Made by a program: the position numbers and the translations under genes
Part shown: positions 10,088 to 26,254 of the stretch, one piece after another
How the letters are laid out: each line of letters starts with the position of its first letter
How positions within the stretch are numbered: position 1 is the first letter of the stretch
Source: Liquidambar formosana
Lineage: Eukaryota > Streptophyta > Magnoliopsida > Saxifragales > Altingiaceae
NCBI GenBank assembly: GCA_039720395.1
Contig: CM077833.1
Span: 26,930,271-26,994,270 of the forward strand
Length of the DNA: 64,000 bases
Direction of reading: 5' to 3'
Notes under the pieces: generated by a model
Seen by the model: the letters and a program-made list of their open reading frames with translations, nothing else
The model's database searches: none
What the model was told of the DNA's origin: nothing

Positions 10088-10160
10088 CTATGGGTAAATA
10101 ATTGTAGTTAGTAATATTTTACTATGAAGTTAGTAGTCATTTGTAATGATGTGTAAATCT
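10088..10160. mobile_element. Short palindromic MITE remnant (GTAAATAATT family)
   Basis: The sequence GGGTAAATAATTGTAGTTAGTAAT is followed by TAGTAGTCATTTGTAATGATG, an imperfect inverted arrangement. It matches similar units at about 33890, 34060 and 47755 in this window. The boundaries are uncertain. Confidence 0.4.
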
Positions 10161-10890
10161 ATAATTTTCTCTCCCCAGTAAATATAGTATATGACCATAG
10201 GTGCCCCTAGACGACGGGATATGCTTTGATACTAATCGGACAAGTAATTCAGTAAACAATCATTCTATAGTTAATGAATTAATAAGATGATCAAGGTAAT
10301 TAAACCCTGGCATGGAATACCACACCTACACGTTTTCAGAGTGGACTTAGATGGCATCTTAAACCAATCAAACTTTGGAGCTTCAGATATTTTGTAGCAC
10401 CAATCAACACATTCTCTCTTTTCTTTTTTTTCTTTTCTTTTTTAGGTCTTCTTTTTTGGGTAAACCAGCTCAGCATTATCATTGTTGAAAGGAAAAACTT
10501 GTTGGGGTAGGAGAAACGTGTTGTCCTTGCATGCCATTCAATGTTGGTTGCTTGTGTTTGTACATGCATAATGTTAAATGAAAATCGTTCAACAGGTGGC
10601 CCAAATAATTGCACGGCTTATAGAGCAAATGGGACAGTGGGTAGACCAGACAGCATGAGATATAAATCTAAATCTAAATTTTGTCTACAAAACACGTCTG
10701 CCACTCTAATAAAAGGACCCATTTAGACAAATCCTATTTCCGTACGGTGATACGACCTCTCACTTTTATGTTATTTTCTTTTCAAACGAGGCAAGTAGAT
10801 TCATTAACCCAGTGGGACTCACAGCTCAAAAAATGGCTACAACCTCTTTACAATATGGTTCCAATCAAACTAAAATTTGGCTACTATAAC
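10161..10890. other. Intergenic, no gene recognised
   Basis: The only notable feature is a pyrimidine tract (CTTTTTTTTCTTTTC type) at 10412-10455. The short ORFs on both strands have no recognisable motif. Confidence 0.5.
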
Positions 10891-10891
10891 C

Positions 10892-11098
10892 AAAAGGTAG
10901 CCCAATTGGCAAGGATTTTATCTCAAGAAGCTGAGTTCTTGAGTTAAACTCTTGTTAAACCCCTTTAGGCCACCTCTATAGGATTCCATGGTTCCCATTG
11001 ACCTTGAACTTATCTGATTTAGATGAGTTTTAGGATCTTATATGAGCATGGGTTTTACCTAAAAGTCTTCCTTGTTACTGAAAAATAAAAAAAATGTG
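10892..11098 (+). mobile_element. tRNA-derived SINE-like element
   Basis: A box A-like stretch (GGTAGCCCAATTGGCAAGG) is followed about 35 bases later by a box B-like GAGTTAAACTC. A unique body and an A-rich end (GAAAAATAAAAAAAATG) follow. This is the architecture of a pol III-transcribed plant SINE. No clear target-site duplication was found, so it may be old or differently bounded. Confidence 0.5.
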
Positions 11099-11879
11099 AC
11101 CAGGATTGTGGAGGTGGTGGTTGTGGACTTGTGGTTGTTTCAGTGGCTCTTGATTATAAAGTGGGGCTTCTTCTTGAATGAATCTAAAAGTGATAAAAAA
11201 CAGTAACTAAAAAGTTGTTGGGCGCAGTGGCGTTTTTTGATTTTGCAGAACTGTGATCACACAATTTCTGGATTAGTTAAGAGGATGATTTCAATGCGCG
11301 TTGATTGCACTGAAAGTTTACGGACGGGATAATAATAGAGGAAGCCTAATATCCAATAATTCAAAGTAGAGTATGGAATCATCGCACGGCTGGATTGTTC
11401 CTACCCTTGAAGAAATCCTTAAATCACACCAGCAGCAAAGAAACTGTGCTCACGTTCAAAAGGTAGATGAAACCAATTTGGCTGTCTTTGATTTTGGTAA
11501 TTTGGTTTTGTCTCTTCTTTACGTACTCGTCTCGCTTCCTCTACCTGTCTTCCATTTTGGTAAAGACTCCTAAGGAAAATTATTTAGTGCAATGGGCATA
11601 TACGGCCCCCGATCCAAGCATGTGCTGACTTGATGGCACATGACTAGGTGTCAGTATCTAGACAAAAATATGTGCAAATTACATTGAATAACTTCTCGAG
11701 TCCTACCTACTCTTGAACCCTTCACATTGTGGCGATCAATACTTATTCGAAGCTTTCTTTCCCCAGAACTAGAGAACTCATGTTTAATTCCTGATGCTGA
11801 ATCTATTTTGTGAATAATCACCGAGTAAATACAACATGTATGTCACAATGGAAATATCTTACTCTATAATAAAAGAGAA
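11099..11879. other. Intergenic, no gene recognised
   Basis: No domain, RNA gene or clear repeat is seen. The 66-aa frame at 11373-11573 has no recognised similarity. Confidence 0.5.
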
Positions 11880-12195
11880 GTGGGTTTACTGTAGAAACAC
11901 TATTCTTTGTACAGTAAAATGATGGTTTTGCCTTTGTTCATTAGAAGTATTGCAATGATACCAATTTGGCAGTCAATTTTGTATCATGTTGATAGTCATT
12001 TTGTAGCAAGTTGACAAGCAAGATACTTAGCTTGTTTACTGTAGATACACTGTTCAACTACAGTAAAATGACGCATTTGCCCTTTTTCCCCATATGAGCT
12101 TTTTCTAAAAGGTATTATAGGTATTACAGCGATACTAAGTTGATAGTCAATTTGTATCATGTTGATAGTCAATTTGTAGCAAGTTGACAAACAAT
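11880..12195. repeat. Two-copy diverged tandem repeat (about 150 bp unit)
   Basis: Copy A (11880-12022) and copy B (12029-12195) share GTTTACTGTAGAaACACT, then ACAGTAAAATGA near their start. They share TTGTATCATGTTGATAGTCA followed by TTGTAGCAAGTTGACAA near their end. Copy B carries extra sequence in the middle. The left flank, TCTATAATAAAAGAGAAG, resembles Helitron 5' termini, but no CTRR-hairpin 3' end was found. Confidence 0.6.
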
Positions 12196-13169
12196 AATGT
12201 AACATATGGCATTACCTTTGAAGGCCTAAATATAACATGACGAATTGGCAAATGACTAGGCACGTTCCTCACCCTAATGGATTAGAAAAAGGAGTGTCCC
12301 GTATGACTCTAAGCTTTTTATATTTCAATACTGTGTAATGCTCTGGCTGGTATTAGGGCATTAGTATTGAAAAACATCATACTCATTGTGCTTGTAGCAT
12401 ATGAAGGATATAAACTTCTTTCGAAATAATGGATAGTGGTTTAAAATTCCACTTCTGGTATGTCACTTCCCAGAAATTCTTCACTGAAATTGCTTGTTCA
12501 CTCAGCCTCATTCAACAGCATGTCAATGTTTCTTTTCTGCATTTTGTTATCCATAGAAATAGCCAGGGCCAAAGCAAATTTTTATTATTGTTTCCAAAAA
12601 ACCAAAAAGGGCAACCCCTGGTTGACCTGTTTTCCAGGGGAATTTTTTTTACAAAAGCTGAACACAGAATGGCACATTCTCCAGCAGGCTCATAGCAGGC
12701 AACATCTGTGCCAATGAACTCACCAATTTAGGTGTAGGTGGCTATGACACTTTTATAGCTGCATATTATGAGAGGCCCCATTGTTGACCTTCTGATTATA
12801 AATGAGGAGATCCAAGATAATTTGTTGGACAAGGAAAGATAGATGGTAATAACATTAAGTGAACTCCAAGCAGCAATCGGTATGAGTAAGCAATTCATGA
12901 AAGCTACTTGATAAACGATAACTGGATTTACAGAGGAAATTGGAAACTGACAACAATCTGTTTGTTTGTTGTTCCAATGCAACATAGAAATGTGAAATAC
13001 TATATACATAATCAGCGTCTGAATAAACTTTAATAAACCAGCCATCTGTTTGTAATCTTAATGGTGACAATGAGGGTATGCAGTATAATAAAACCAAGGA
13101 GATCATCGAGCACTGCGATAATTCTTTCATCCTTCGTTTACTTCCACTGCTCAAAACACAAATGTTTCC
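12196..13169. other. Intergenic and 3' flank of the cysteine protease gene
   Basis: No additional gene is recognised. The part nearest 13169 should include the 3' untranslated region of the minus-strand protease gene. The overlapping frames at 12429-12717 and 12728-13154 have no motifs. Confidence 0.5.
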
Positions 13170-17104
<3,935 letters not shown>

Positions 17105-17168
17105 CTTGGAAAAGATAGAGAGATGGTGGGATTGGGAAATGTCTATGCGAAGAGGAGAGGGCGTGGTC

Positions 17169-17176
17169 TTATAAAG
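17169..17176 (-). promoter_or_regulatory. Probable TATA box of the RD21 gene
   Basis: The minus strand reads TTTATAAG 65 bases before the ATG at 17104. This gives a transcription start near 17140 and a short 5' leader. A (GA)n tract at 17348-17374 lies further upstream. Confidence 0.5.
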
Positions 17177-18936
17177 GCGAAGGGGAGGGCAGAATAAATT
17201 AAGGGAAAAAAAATCTTTAATTTCCGGAGTGGAAAAATAAAAAATTAATTAAAAAAATTGATTTAAGGGAGAGGAGGACTCAGACGAGTACAACTAAGAA
17301 CCCATGTGTCCATGAGGATGAGATTTGATAGGCTGAGACGAAATGGAAGAGAGAAAGAGAGAGAGAGAGAGAGGGACCAGCCCGTGGAAATAGGAGTTTC
17401 CACGAGCGGTGTGGGAATGCTGCTGTTTCTGTTTCACGCGCGTCTTCGCTGGGCATTTATTTACTGATTCGTAACAATTAGCATCTACATCTTTTCCGGA
17501 AAACGAAAAGAGAATTTTTGCCCTTTTTGAGAATTACTATCTGCACTCTTAAATATGCTTCCCACAGTGCAAATAGTATAACGGTATAACCTTTTTTTTA
17601 TTTATTTATTGTTTCTCGTCTTCAATTAGGATTTTATCACAGATACATATTAGCCATTAAAGGACCTAATAGGAAAGCAGTATGCTATTTCATTTATATT
17701 TTTTCATCCATCCATCCATATGTATCGGTTTCTCTTTATTCTATAATAAGCCTTAAATAATTATTCTTACCTATACACTTTTGACACATAAAATAGATGG
17801 TAAAAATAGATATCAAAGAAAAGTGAAATAGCATTTTCTAATAGGGATAACCACTAATAATTTTTTTGGGTCGATCAATAATTTTCAAGATAAATAATTA
17901 TTTTTTTATAGTATTTTCAAGACAAAAAAAAATACTAGCATAAATTGCTGACATGGACTATCTTATTATTCTATAGCGTATCATATTTATTTATAGAACC
18001 CAAAAAATATATATATTATTTATGTTTAAAATAAATCATTTGGAATAAAGAATTATGTTAATTATAGCTGATATTGTCTTCTTTTAGTATTTTTGAAACT
18101 TAGATATCAAAAGAAAAAAAATTTAAAATTTAACTTCTCATTCTCATAACAAAAACCTTTAAAAACAAAAAAATGGAAAAAAGTTCATCTTGAGCCTTAA
18201 GTAGTGCGAAATAAACAATCACTTTATTTATATATAAGAAGTGTTCTAACAATTACCTCTTTTGTATTTAAGAATTGTTTTAATTCCTCCATGAGAATGA
18301 AATCCATATTCATGAATCATGTGAATTTATCTTTCATTCCCCTTCACTTATCATCATAGCAACCCCTCAACAAATGTTATTTTTCCATTGCTCAAGAGAG
18401 TGAATTCTCTACTTGGATTTAGATGTAGTTGGGTCTTTCAGATTGTTTTAAAACCATAAGATATTTCACTATGCTGAAGGGTCACAACCTTAAAAACCTA
18501 AGCACACAGATGAACCCTTCCTGCCATGTCCTCATTATTATTTTTCTGTGTCTAGAATCTAGATAAACGGTGATGAACAAGGCAGTGATATCTAGAGCGG
18601 AAATAGCCGTGCGATTAGTAGGACTCCTCTTTTGATAAGTGGAGTGTGGGAGGGAAGAGAGTAATCTTTCCCACTTTCTTATGGCCAATGGAAGTAGGCC
18701 ACGTCGTCTGTCCTAATTGGTGCATTAGAGAAGTGGTTGAATGGGACTTCTATTGCTTTTTTGTAAAAGTAGGACCCACAAAAAGTTGGGTTAGTCTTCC
18801 CTTGCTTGCGTGCATCTATTATCTAGCCTCCCTTTCCCTGTCAAACGATTGCCCCATCAAGGATCGCCCACCTCGTGCTGACTGAGTGACTGGTGACCCT
18901 GTATTTTTCTCGTCTGTCTTCTTTTACACCGAAAGC
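17177..18936. other. RD21 upstream region and intergenic DNA
   Basis: The AT-rich sequence holds a GA microsatellite (17348-17374) and no recognisable gene. The small frames at 18482-18885 have no motif. Confidence 0.5.
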
Positions 18937-18945
18937 CTTTTTTAC
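18937..18945. repeat. Left 9-bp target-site duplication CTTTTTTAC
   Basis: This copy is identical to 23347-23355. A 9-bp duplication is diagnostic of Mutator-like insertion. Confidence 0.9.
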
Positions 18946-19714
18946 GGATTTGGATTTGGTGCAGTCCATGGCCTCAACTGCACGGTGCAGTAGGCGTTGG
19001 ATCAGTGACGCGTGGCGGAGCAGGAAATGGAGGGCAGATATCGCGCCTGGCTGAAATGCTCCTCCCGTTTAACGCCGTCTGCCGTTAAGCTTCAAAAATC
19101 TGGAAAACGCAGCGTTTTGGTTGCAAATCCATTTCATTTCGGGGGCAAAAGCTGATGCCTCCCCGATTTTCAATTCATTTGGTTCCCTCCCTCTCGTCTC
19201 TCTCCTCTCTCCCCTCCCCGCCGTTCCACTCTCTCTCCTCTCTCCCCCCCTGGCTCCGTTCCACTCTCGCTCGCCGGCGTCGTCACAGATCTGAAGACCG
19301 GAAGCTCCCCCACCACCGGCGCAGGCGCAGGCGCAGAGGTGCGCCAGATCCGCCGCTGCCGCTGCCGCTGCTCCGACGCTGGTGCTCCGGCCGCTGCTCC
19401 GACGCCGCTGCTCCGACGCCGCTGCTCCGACGCTGCTGTGCTGCTCCGGCCGGTGCTCCTTCCCCCGAAACCCCCTGCCGCTGCTCCTTCCCCCGAAACC
19501 CCCTGCCGCTGCTCCTCCTTCCTCGGCGCTGGTACTCGTTTTATATATATATATAAATATATATATATTTTTTTTTTTTCTGTGTATACCTGCTGTGATT
19601 TTTATTTATTTATTTTTTTTGTTTATTTTTTTTGTTTTGTAGCCTATGTAACCTATGTTCTGAAATAGCCTGTGTATATTTTTTTTGTTTATTTATTTAT
19701 TTTTTTTGTTCTGT
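18946..19714 (+). repeat. Left terminal inverted repeat of the 4.4 kb element
   Basis: The outer part is unique and moderately GC-rich, the middle is a CT-rich and GC-rich block (about 19195-19530), and the inner end is AT-rich with (TA)n. A 133-codon frame (19155-19556) rich in Arg, Pro and Leu is repeated in the other arm. Its composition follows the low-complexity DNA, so I do not call it a gene. Confidence 0.85.
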
Positions 19715-21054
19715 TTGGTAGATTGTTTAGATGTGTGGTTGTATTGTGAAGTGAGAAACACTATTTTACAGATTAGAGATTTAAATTAAGTCATATTAGA
19801 TATGAAAATATTTCAAGAGCCCAGGACACAATTCTCTTAAGAGAATCTTTACAGATTCTTAGGGAATCTTAGAGATTCTTTTAGTTTAATTGATTATTTC
19901 CAACATTGCAGTGTCACTTCCCAATTCCCATCATGATAAAGGATATAAATTATGGTGAAGGCAGTGATAGCATCATAATTCTCTAGTACGCCACCAAACA
20001 TAGTTGGAACCAAATTTGTTTTGATCAGGTAATATTGTGATGTGAACCCTTTATCACCTACTATTAACTCTAAAGCAGAAAGAATGTCTCAGTTATGCCA
20101 TTTCAAAGATGAATGAAAGCACTCAGATATTGTGATTGAGTGGTTGATATTGAGGTATTCATGGTGAAGCTTTTTTATTCTACTTTCTCTTATCGTTTAA
20201 TGAACAAACTCTATGGTTGATATATTTTTTTTTAGAATTAATGTTTTTTCCCTTTTAAACTTTTGTATTCAGGGTTGATGAACATTCATGAAACAAAGTG
20301 ACAAAGCAAGATGGAGGACTACTTGTTGAATGTGTATATTAATGCATTTTGGTTTTATGTGTATATTGACTATGGACATAAACTTTAGTTCTTTTTTGTT
20401 GTTTTTAATGGGCACTAATTATTGTTATAAACAATGTCTCGCTAGATTTTATAAAAAAACTTGGTGCTCGTTATTTATTATTGGTTTCTGAATAGTTTAT
20501 AGTTTGTTTGATTTTGTACAGGTATGATTAGTCGATAACTTGGGATGTCCTTATTATAGATAGGGCATGTCAAATTTTCTAAAAACAAATTTAATTGAAT
20601 CATTTCATTCCATAAGGTTCAATTAAACAGTTGTTAATAATTAAAATGGAACAATAAATTTTTTTTTCTTAATTGAAAAATTATTGAAAAATTAATGCGT
20701 TTTTTTGTTTTCCCCTTAGATTTCTTTATGAACTAAAATGGTTTCTTTTCAAATAAAAGCGTTTGGTGAGAATGGGAGTTTCATTGGCCAAGGGTATAGC
20801 CTTATCATGAAGATCACTATTTAGTGTGGAAATAAGTAGCATAGAATGTAAACTATTTGCATTTGAAATTTACCATTTGCACTTTACCATTTGATGACTC
20901 ACATATCAAGTCATTCAATAGCAAATGGAATGAGAACTATTTGCATTTGAAATATAACCATTTGAGTACAACTATTTGCCAACAAAAAACTACAACTTTC
21001 ATAAACTCATTTACAAGCTTTGAGTACAAAAAAAGGTTTAGTTTCTTACCTATA
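19715..21054. other. Left core of the 4.4 kb element, no gene recognised
   Basis: AT-rich sequence lies downstream of the GRF ORF. It may include its 3' untranslated region. No transposase motif was found in any frame. Confidence 0.55.
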
Positions 21055-21447
21055 CTAGTTCATTCTACTTAGAATAATACAAACCATAAATATAACAAAC
21101 ACAATAAATATTGTATTCACAATAACTAAAAGCTTCAACCCATCAATTTCTCTCCTAAATCCTTTGTAATGCACATCAATTTCTCTTCCCAAGTCTTGAT
21201 AATGCCCATTGATTTCTCTTCTCAAATCTTTAACAGAGTTGTCGCAACCCTCTTGCACGTCCCCAGGAGCTATCCACCACTCAAAGAAACCACAATCTTT
21301 GCATTTAAAAAACAATTTCTCTGGATTATCTATAGATTCTGAAATCTTCACTTCAGCTTTACGCCCACAGTAACATCTGCGATTTTGAAATCTATAGCGG
21401 GTGCCACGACCCGTGCCGCTATTCACACTCCTACTTGATGATGCCAT
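21055..21447 (-). CDS. GRF-type zinc-finger, membrane-anchored protein carried by the MULE
   Basis: This 130-residue ORF begins MASSSRSVNSG. A Cys-rich module at about 25-65 (CYCGRKAEVKI ... FFKCKDCGFFEWW) has the CxC-G...FxCxxCxFFEWW layout of GRF zinc fingers, although the canonical Gly-Arg-Phe of the family is not clear here. Next comes a charged repeat, probably coiled (LRREINGHYQDL, LGREIDVHYKGF), and a C-terminal hydrophobic segment (about 106-126) that looks like a membrane anchor. GRF fingers bind nucleic acid in other proteins, but small plant proteins of this form are uncharacterised. It lies in the core of the 4.4 kb element, so it is probably element cargo. A first exon in the right arm is possible but not shown. 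Confidence 0.7.
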   Translation of the reverse strand: MASSSRSVNSGTGRGTRYRFQNRRCYCGRKAEVKISESIDNPEKLFFKCKDCGFFEWWIAPGDVQEGCDNSVKDLRREINGHYQDLGREIDVHYKGFRREIDGLKLLVIVNTIFIVFVIFMVCIILSRMN

Positions 21448-22571
21448 TGAATGTCTAAAATCAAGGAAATTTAAAATAAATAAATATTAGGAATTGAAGT
21501 TATCTTAGAAGTATCAAATGATATACAAAACCCCACCTGATTTTTAAAATTTGTACTCATGGGTATACCATATAGGTGAGAGAATCTTAGATCATGTCAC
21601 AAATTAAATGAGATCCTATGAAAGACCTCCCTCTACTCGTTGGTTGCTTTGTTTTCCCCTACATACCTGGGTTCCCGCAGAGCAGAGGAAGGAGCAGGGG
21701 CAGAAAAAAATGCTCTAATTTTTTCTCTTAGTTTGGTTCCCCATTTTCAATTCATTTGGTTTCCCATTTTCAATTCATTTGGCAAAATCATTTCTTGAAT
21801 TTTAGATTCTCAGCCTTAGTCCCCAACTGCGTGGCATGTTTGATTTGAATCCTCAACTAAGAGAAAAAAATCACATAGCATACAAATAATAAGAAAAGAA
21901 ATAACAACGAAAACATTGAACTAGAAAGTTTAGGGACACTCATTCCTAAACAAAGAGTCCAACACTTTTCTTCTCTTGGAAACTTCATTCTGCTACATGG
22001 AACCAATGAAGCCATTTTAATATTCCTGTCAAATTCAATGAACTACTTTTTAAGGCCATAATTCTATACTACAACCCCCCCTGGATCAAAAAATTTCAGA
22101 ACAGGGGCTTAGTAACTTGGAATACATAGGTTACAAAACGAAAAAATAAAATAAAGTAAAAAAATAAAAATCACAGGTATACACAGGTTACACAGGTTAC
22201 ACATGTTACAGGTATACACAGGTATACAGGTTACGAAAAAATAAAAATAAAAACGAAAAATTTATACAGTACACAGGTGAGAATCTAAAAATTCAAATAC
22301 AGCCAAAGGATTTCAGAACATAGGTTACATATGGCAATGCTGGTTCCGCTTCCAAGTGTTGAATTTCATTTCATTTGTTAAAAACGGTAATCGTGACATC
22401 AAAGGCAGCCTTCTCAGCAAAAAATGAAAAAATAAAAAAAAATCCAAGGCAGCCTCACCACGGACATCAAAGGCTGGCTTGAAGCATACTACAGTTAGGT
22501 GCATTAATCGACATAGGATCACCAACGATGTCATGCTTACTTAATTTTAGTATTTGATCCCAAAAAAAAAT
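21448..22571. other. Right core of the 4.4 kb element with scrambled arm pieces
   Basis: Two copies of a CCCATTTTCAATTCATTTGG-like unit lie at 21740-21785. They match the arm segment around 19165. At 22110-22335, repeated AGGTTACA and CAGGTATACACAGG units match the inner end of the arm near 22625-22710. No gene is seen besides the GRF ORF to the left. Confidence 0.55.
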
Positions 22572-22717
22572 AAACAAAACAAAAAAAGTAAATAAATAAA
22601 CAAAAAAAATATACACAGGCTATTTCAGAACATAGGTTACATAGGCTACAAAACAAAAAAAATAAACAAAAAAAATAAATAAATAAAAATCACAGCAGGT
22701 ATACACAGAAAAAAAAA

Positions 22718-22749
<32 letters not shown>

Positions 22750-23346
22750 AAAACGAGTACCAGCGCCGAGGAAGGAGGAGCAGCGGCAGGGGGTTTCGGG
22801 GGAAGGAGCACCGGCAGGGGGTTTCGGGGGAAGGAGCACCGGCCGGAGCAGCACAGCAGCATCGGAGCAGCGGCGTCGGAGCAGCGGCGTCGGAGCAGCG
22901 GCCGGAGCACCAGCGTCGGAGCAGCGGCAGCGGCAGCGGCGGATCTGGCGCACCTCTGCGCCTGCGCCTGCGCCGGTGGTGGGGGAGCTTCCGGTCTTCA
23001 GATCTGTGACGACGCCGGCGAGCGAGAGTGGAACGGAGCCAGGGGGGGAGAGAGGAGAGAGAGTGGAACGGCGGGGAGGGGAGAGAGGAGAGAGACGAGA
23101 GGGAGGGAACCAAATGAATTGAAAATCGGGGAGGCATCAGCTTTTGCCCCCGAAATGAAATGGATTTGCAACCAAAACGCTGCGTTTTCCAGATTTTTGA
23201 AGCTTAACGGCAGACGGCGTTAAACGGGAGGAGCATTTCAGCCAGGCGCGATATCTGCCCTCCATTTCCTGCTCCGCCACGCGTCACTGATCCAACGCCT
23301 ACTGCACCGTGCAGTTGAGGCCATGGACTGCACCAAATCCAAATCC
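22572..23346 (-). repeat. Right terminal inverted repeat of the 4.4 kb element
   Basis: This is the inverted copy of the left arm. It differs by scattered substitutions and by lengths of the (TA)n, poly(A) and GCTGCTCCGACGCC-like repeats. It lies upstream of the minus-strand GRF ORF, so it could supply that gene's promoter and leader. Confidence 0.85.
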
Positions 23347-23355
23347 CTTTTTTAC
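23347..23355. repeat. Right 9-bp target-site duplication CTTTTTTAC
   Basis: This copy is identical to 18937-18945. Confidence 0.9.
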
Positions 23356-23413
23356 CACGTCTTTTTCTTTTTCTTTTTTCTTTTTCTTTTTTTTTTTTTT
23401 TTTTTTTCGCTAA

Positions 23414-24906
<1,493 letters not shown>

Positions 24907-24973
24907 TAAGTGAAAGGGCAGAGGGGACGACACCCATTTATGAGTATACAAGAGGTATCCTATCCTTCTCTAT

Positions 24974-25000
24974 TTTCTTCTTCTTCTTCTTCTTCTTCTT
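24974..25000. repeat. (TTC)n microsatellite
   Basis: About nine TTC triplets are followed by T-rich and ATTT-repeat sequence. Confidence 0.8.
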
Positions 25001-26005
25001 TTTTATTTATTTATTTATTATTTATAATCCACACCTTTTTTGCTAATCCATATCATTCAAAGAGGAATCTTTTTTTTATTTTTTTTTGTTGCTAATCCAC
25101 ACCCCTCTATGAATAAAAAACATGAACTAGCAAAAGAGGATATGGAAATAAGCCCATCATTTTTAAATTTGTATTCATAATCAAGAAAGGTGTGATTATG
25201 AGAACCTTTTTTTATGGGTGTATTGATTTTCTTAAATTTTTTATAATATTTTATGAATTTCAATATAGGCATCTTATAAATGGATTGTGAAGCCATCAAA
25301 GATCTCACATATAATATTTTATCAAAAAAATACCACGTGATTTGCTCACACTGACCAATCATAGTTTGATAACCTATTGCATCCAACAATATTTGATCTG
25401 AATTTTTTGTCAATTTTGATTGGCACATGTAATCCTATTTTTCCATGCCATAGACAAAATTTTTACTTGTAGAATTACCTAAGGGTGAGGAAGTTGATGA
25501 GGCATAACATTCCTTGATTGCTTGCCTGAGATAGTTGAAAAAAATGGGACAGCTGTAGGGAGGAGGAATGAAAGTGCTTGGCGTCTTAGCCGGCTTAAGT
25601 CAATTTCAGATTGTTGTTCAAGTTAGTAAAGTAATTTCAATAATTTGACGCAACAAAAACAAAATCACGCTTTCTACTAATGAGGCTACCCTCCTAGCAG
25701 GCCTACTTTTCTTGATCCTAAATGTTTGCCCCATGAGCAAATTAGTTAAGTCTTTCTCACTCTGCCGTATAAAAGGCAACCGGAGACCCTTAGACCACAC
25801 GGTTGTGTATTTAACATGATAGGATTACATATGAACTCCTAATATATGTGTGCACATTGATCTTGTGATTTATTCTTTACTGTAATTATTTGCCACATAA
25901 GGAACATGTGTCATCTTTTTGACACAGGCTTGTAAGGGCAAACAGTAACATGATTCTTGACAAAAGCAAAACCTATATGTGAAAGGAAAACCAACTCAAC
26001 AAACC
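25001..26005. other. Intergenic, no gene recognised
   Basis: AT-rich sequence with chance ORFs only. Confidence 0.5.
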
Positions 26006-26254
26006 TTGTAGCAATTATTTATTTATTTATTTATTTTTTGTCAAACCACAAAGTGTCCGAATTATTAGAGTTTGACTAATCTTTACTTCTCACGCGGAGT
26101 CATCGTCTCATGAAATCGTTTAATGTTTGGGCTAATAACTTTAATTGGTAGCTAACTAATAAAAATTAACTGATTTCAAACCCGAGATGTCAAAGCTTAC
26201 GATTCACCCCTTTTCTACCATGCCGACTCTTATTGGTTTTGTAGCAATTATTTA
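26006..26254 (-). mobile_element. SINE with 16-bp target-site duplications
   Basis: The body (26022-26238) is flanked by perfect direct repeats TTGTAGCAATTATTTA at 26006-26021 and 26239-26254. On the minus strand it starts with a tRNA-like part (box A-like GGCATGGTAGAAAAGGGG, box B-like CGGGTTTGAAATC) and ends in an (ATAA)n tail. This is the mark of target-primed insertion of a pol III-derived element. The perfect duplications suggest a young copy. Confidence 0.8.

Larger units (their letters stand above)
18946..23346. mobile_element. 4.4 kb Mutator-like element with long terminal inverted repeats
   Basis: The element starts GGATTTGGATTTGGTGCAG and ends with its reverse complement. The two arms (18946 to about 19714, and about 22572 to 23346) are nearly identical over roughly 770 bp. 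Perfect 9-bp duplications (CTTTTTTAC) flank it, so the superfamily is Mutator. The arms are GC-rich in the middle with a repeated GCTGCTCCGACGCC-like unit. The 2.9 kb core holds a GRF zinc-finger ORF on the minus strand but no recognisable MURA transposase, so the copy is non-autonomous. Pieces of the arm are repeated inside the core (21720-21785 and 22110-22335). The high arm identity suggests a young insertion. Confidence 0.93.

Noticed and set aside
9590..10726. Several 60-110 aa ORFs on both strands
   Set aside because: No domains, no codon-like composition and no splice-supported extension.
19155..19556. 133-aa Arg/Pro/Leu-rich ORF, repeated at 22736-23137 on the minus strand
   Set aside because: It lies in low-complexity GC-rich and CT-rich arm sequence; three overlapping frames are all open, as expected from composition. 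No domain is seen. It may be transcribed leader but not a supported protein.
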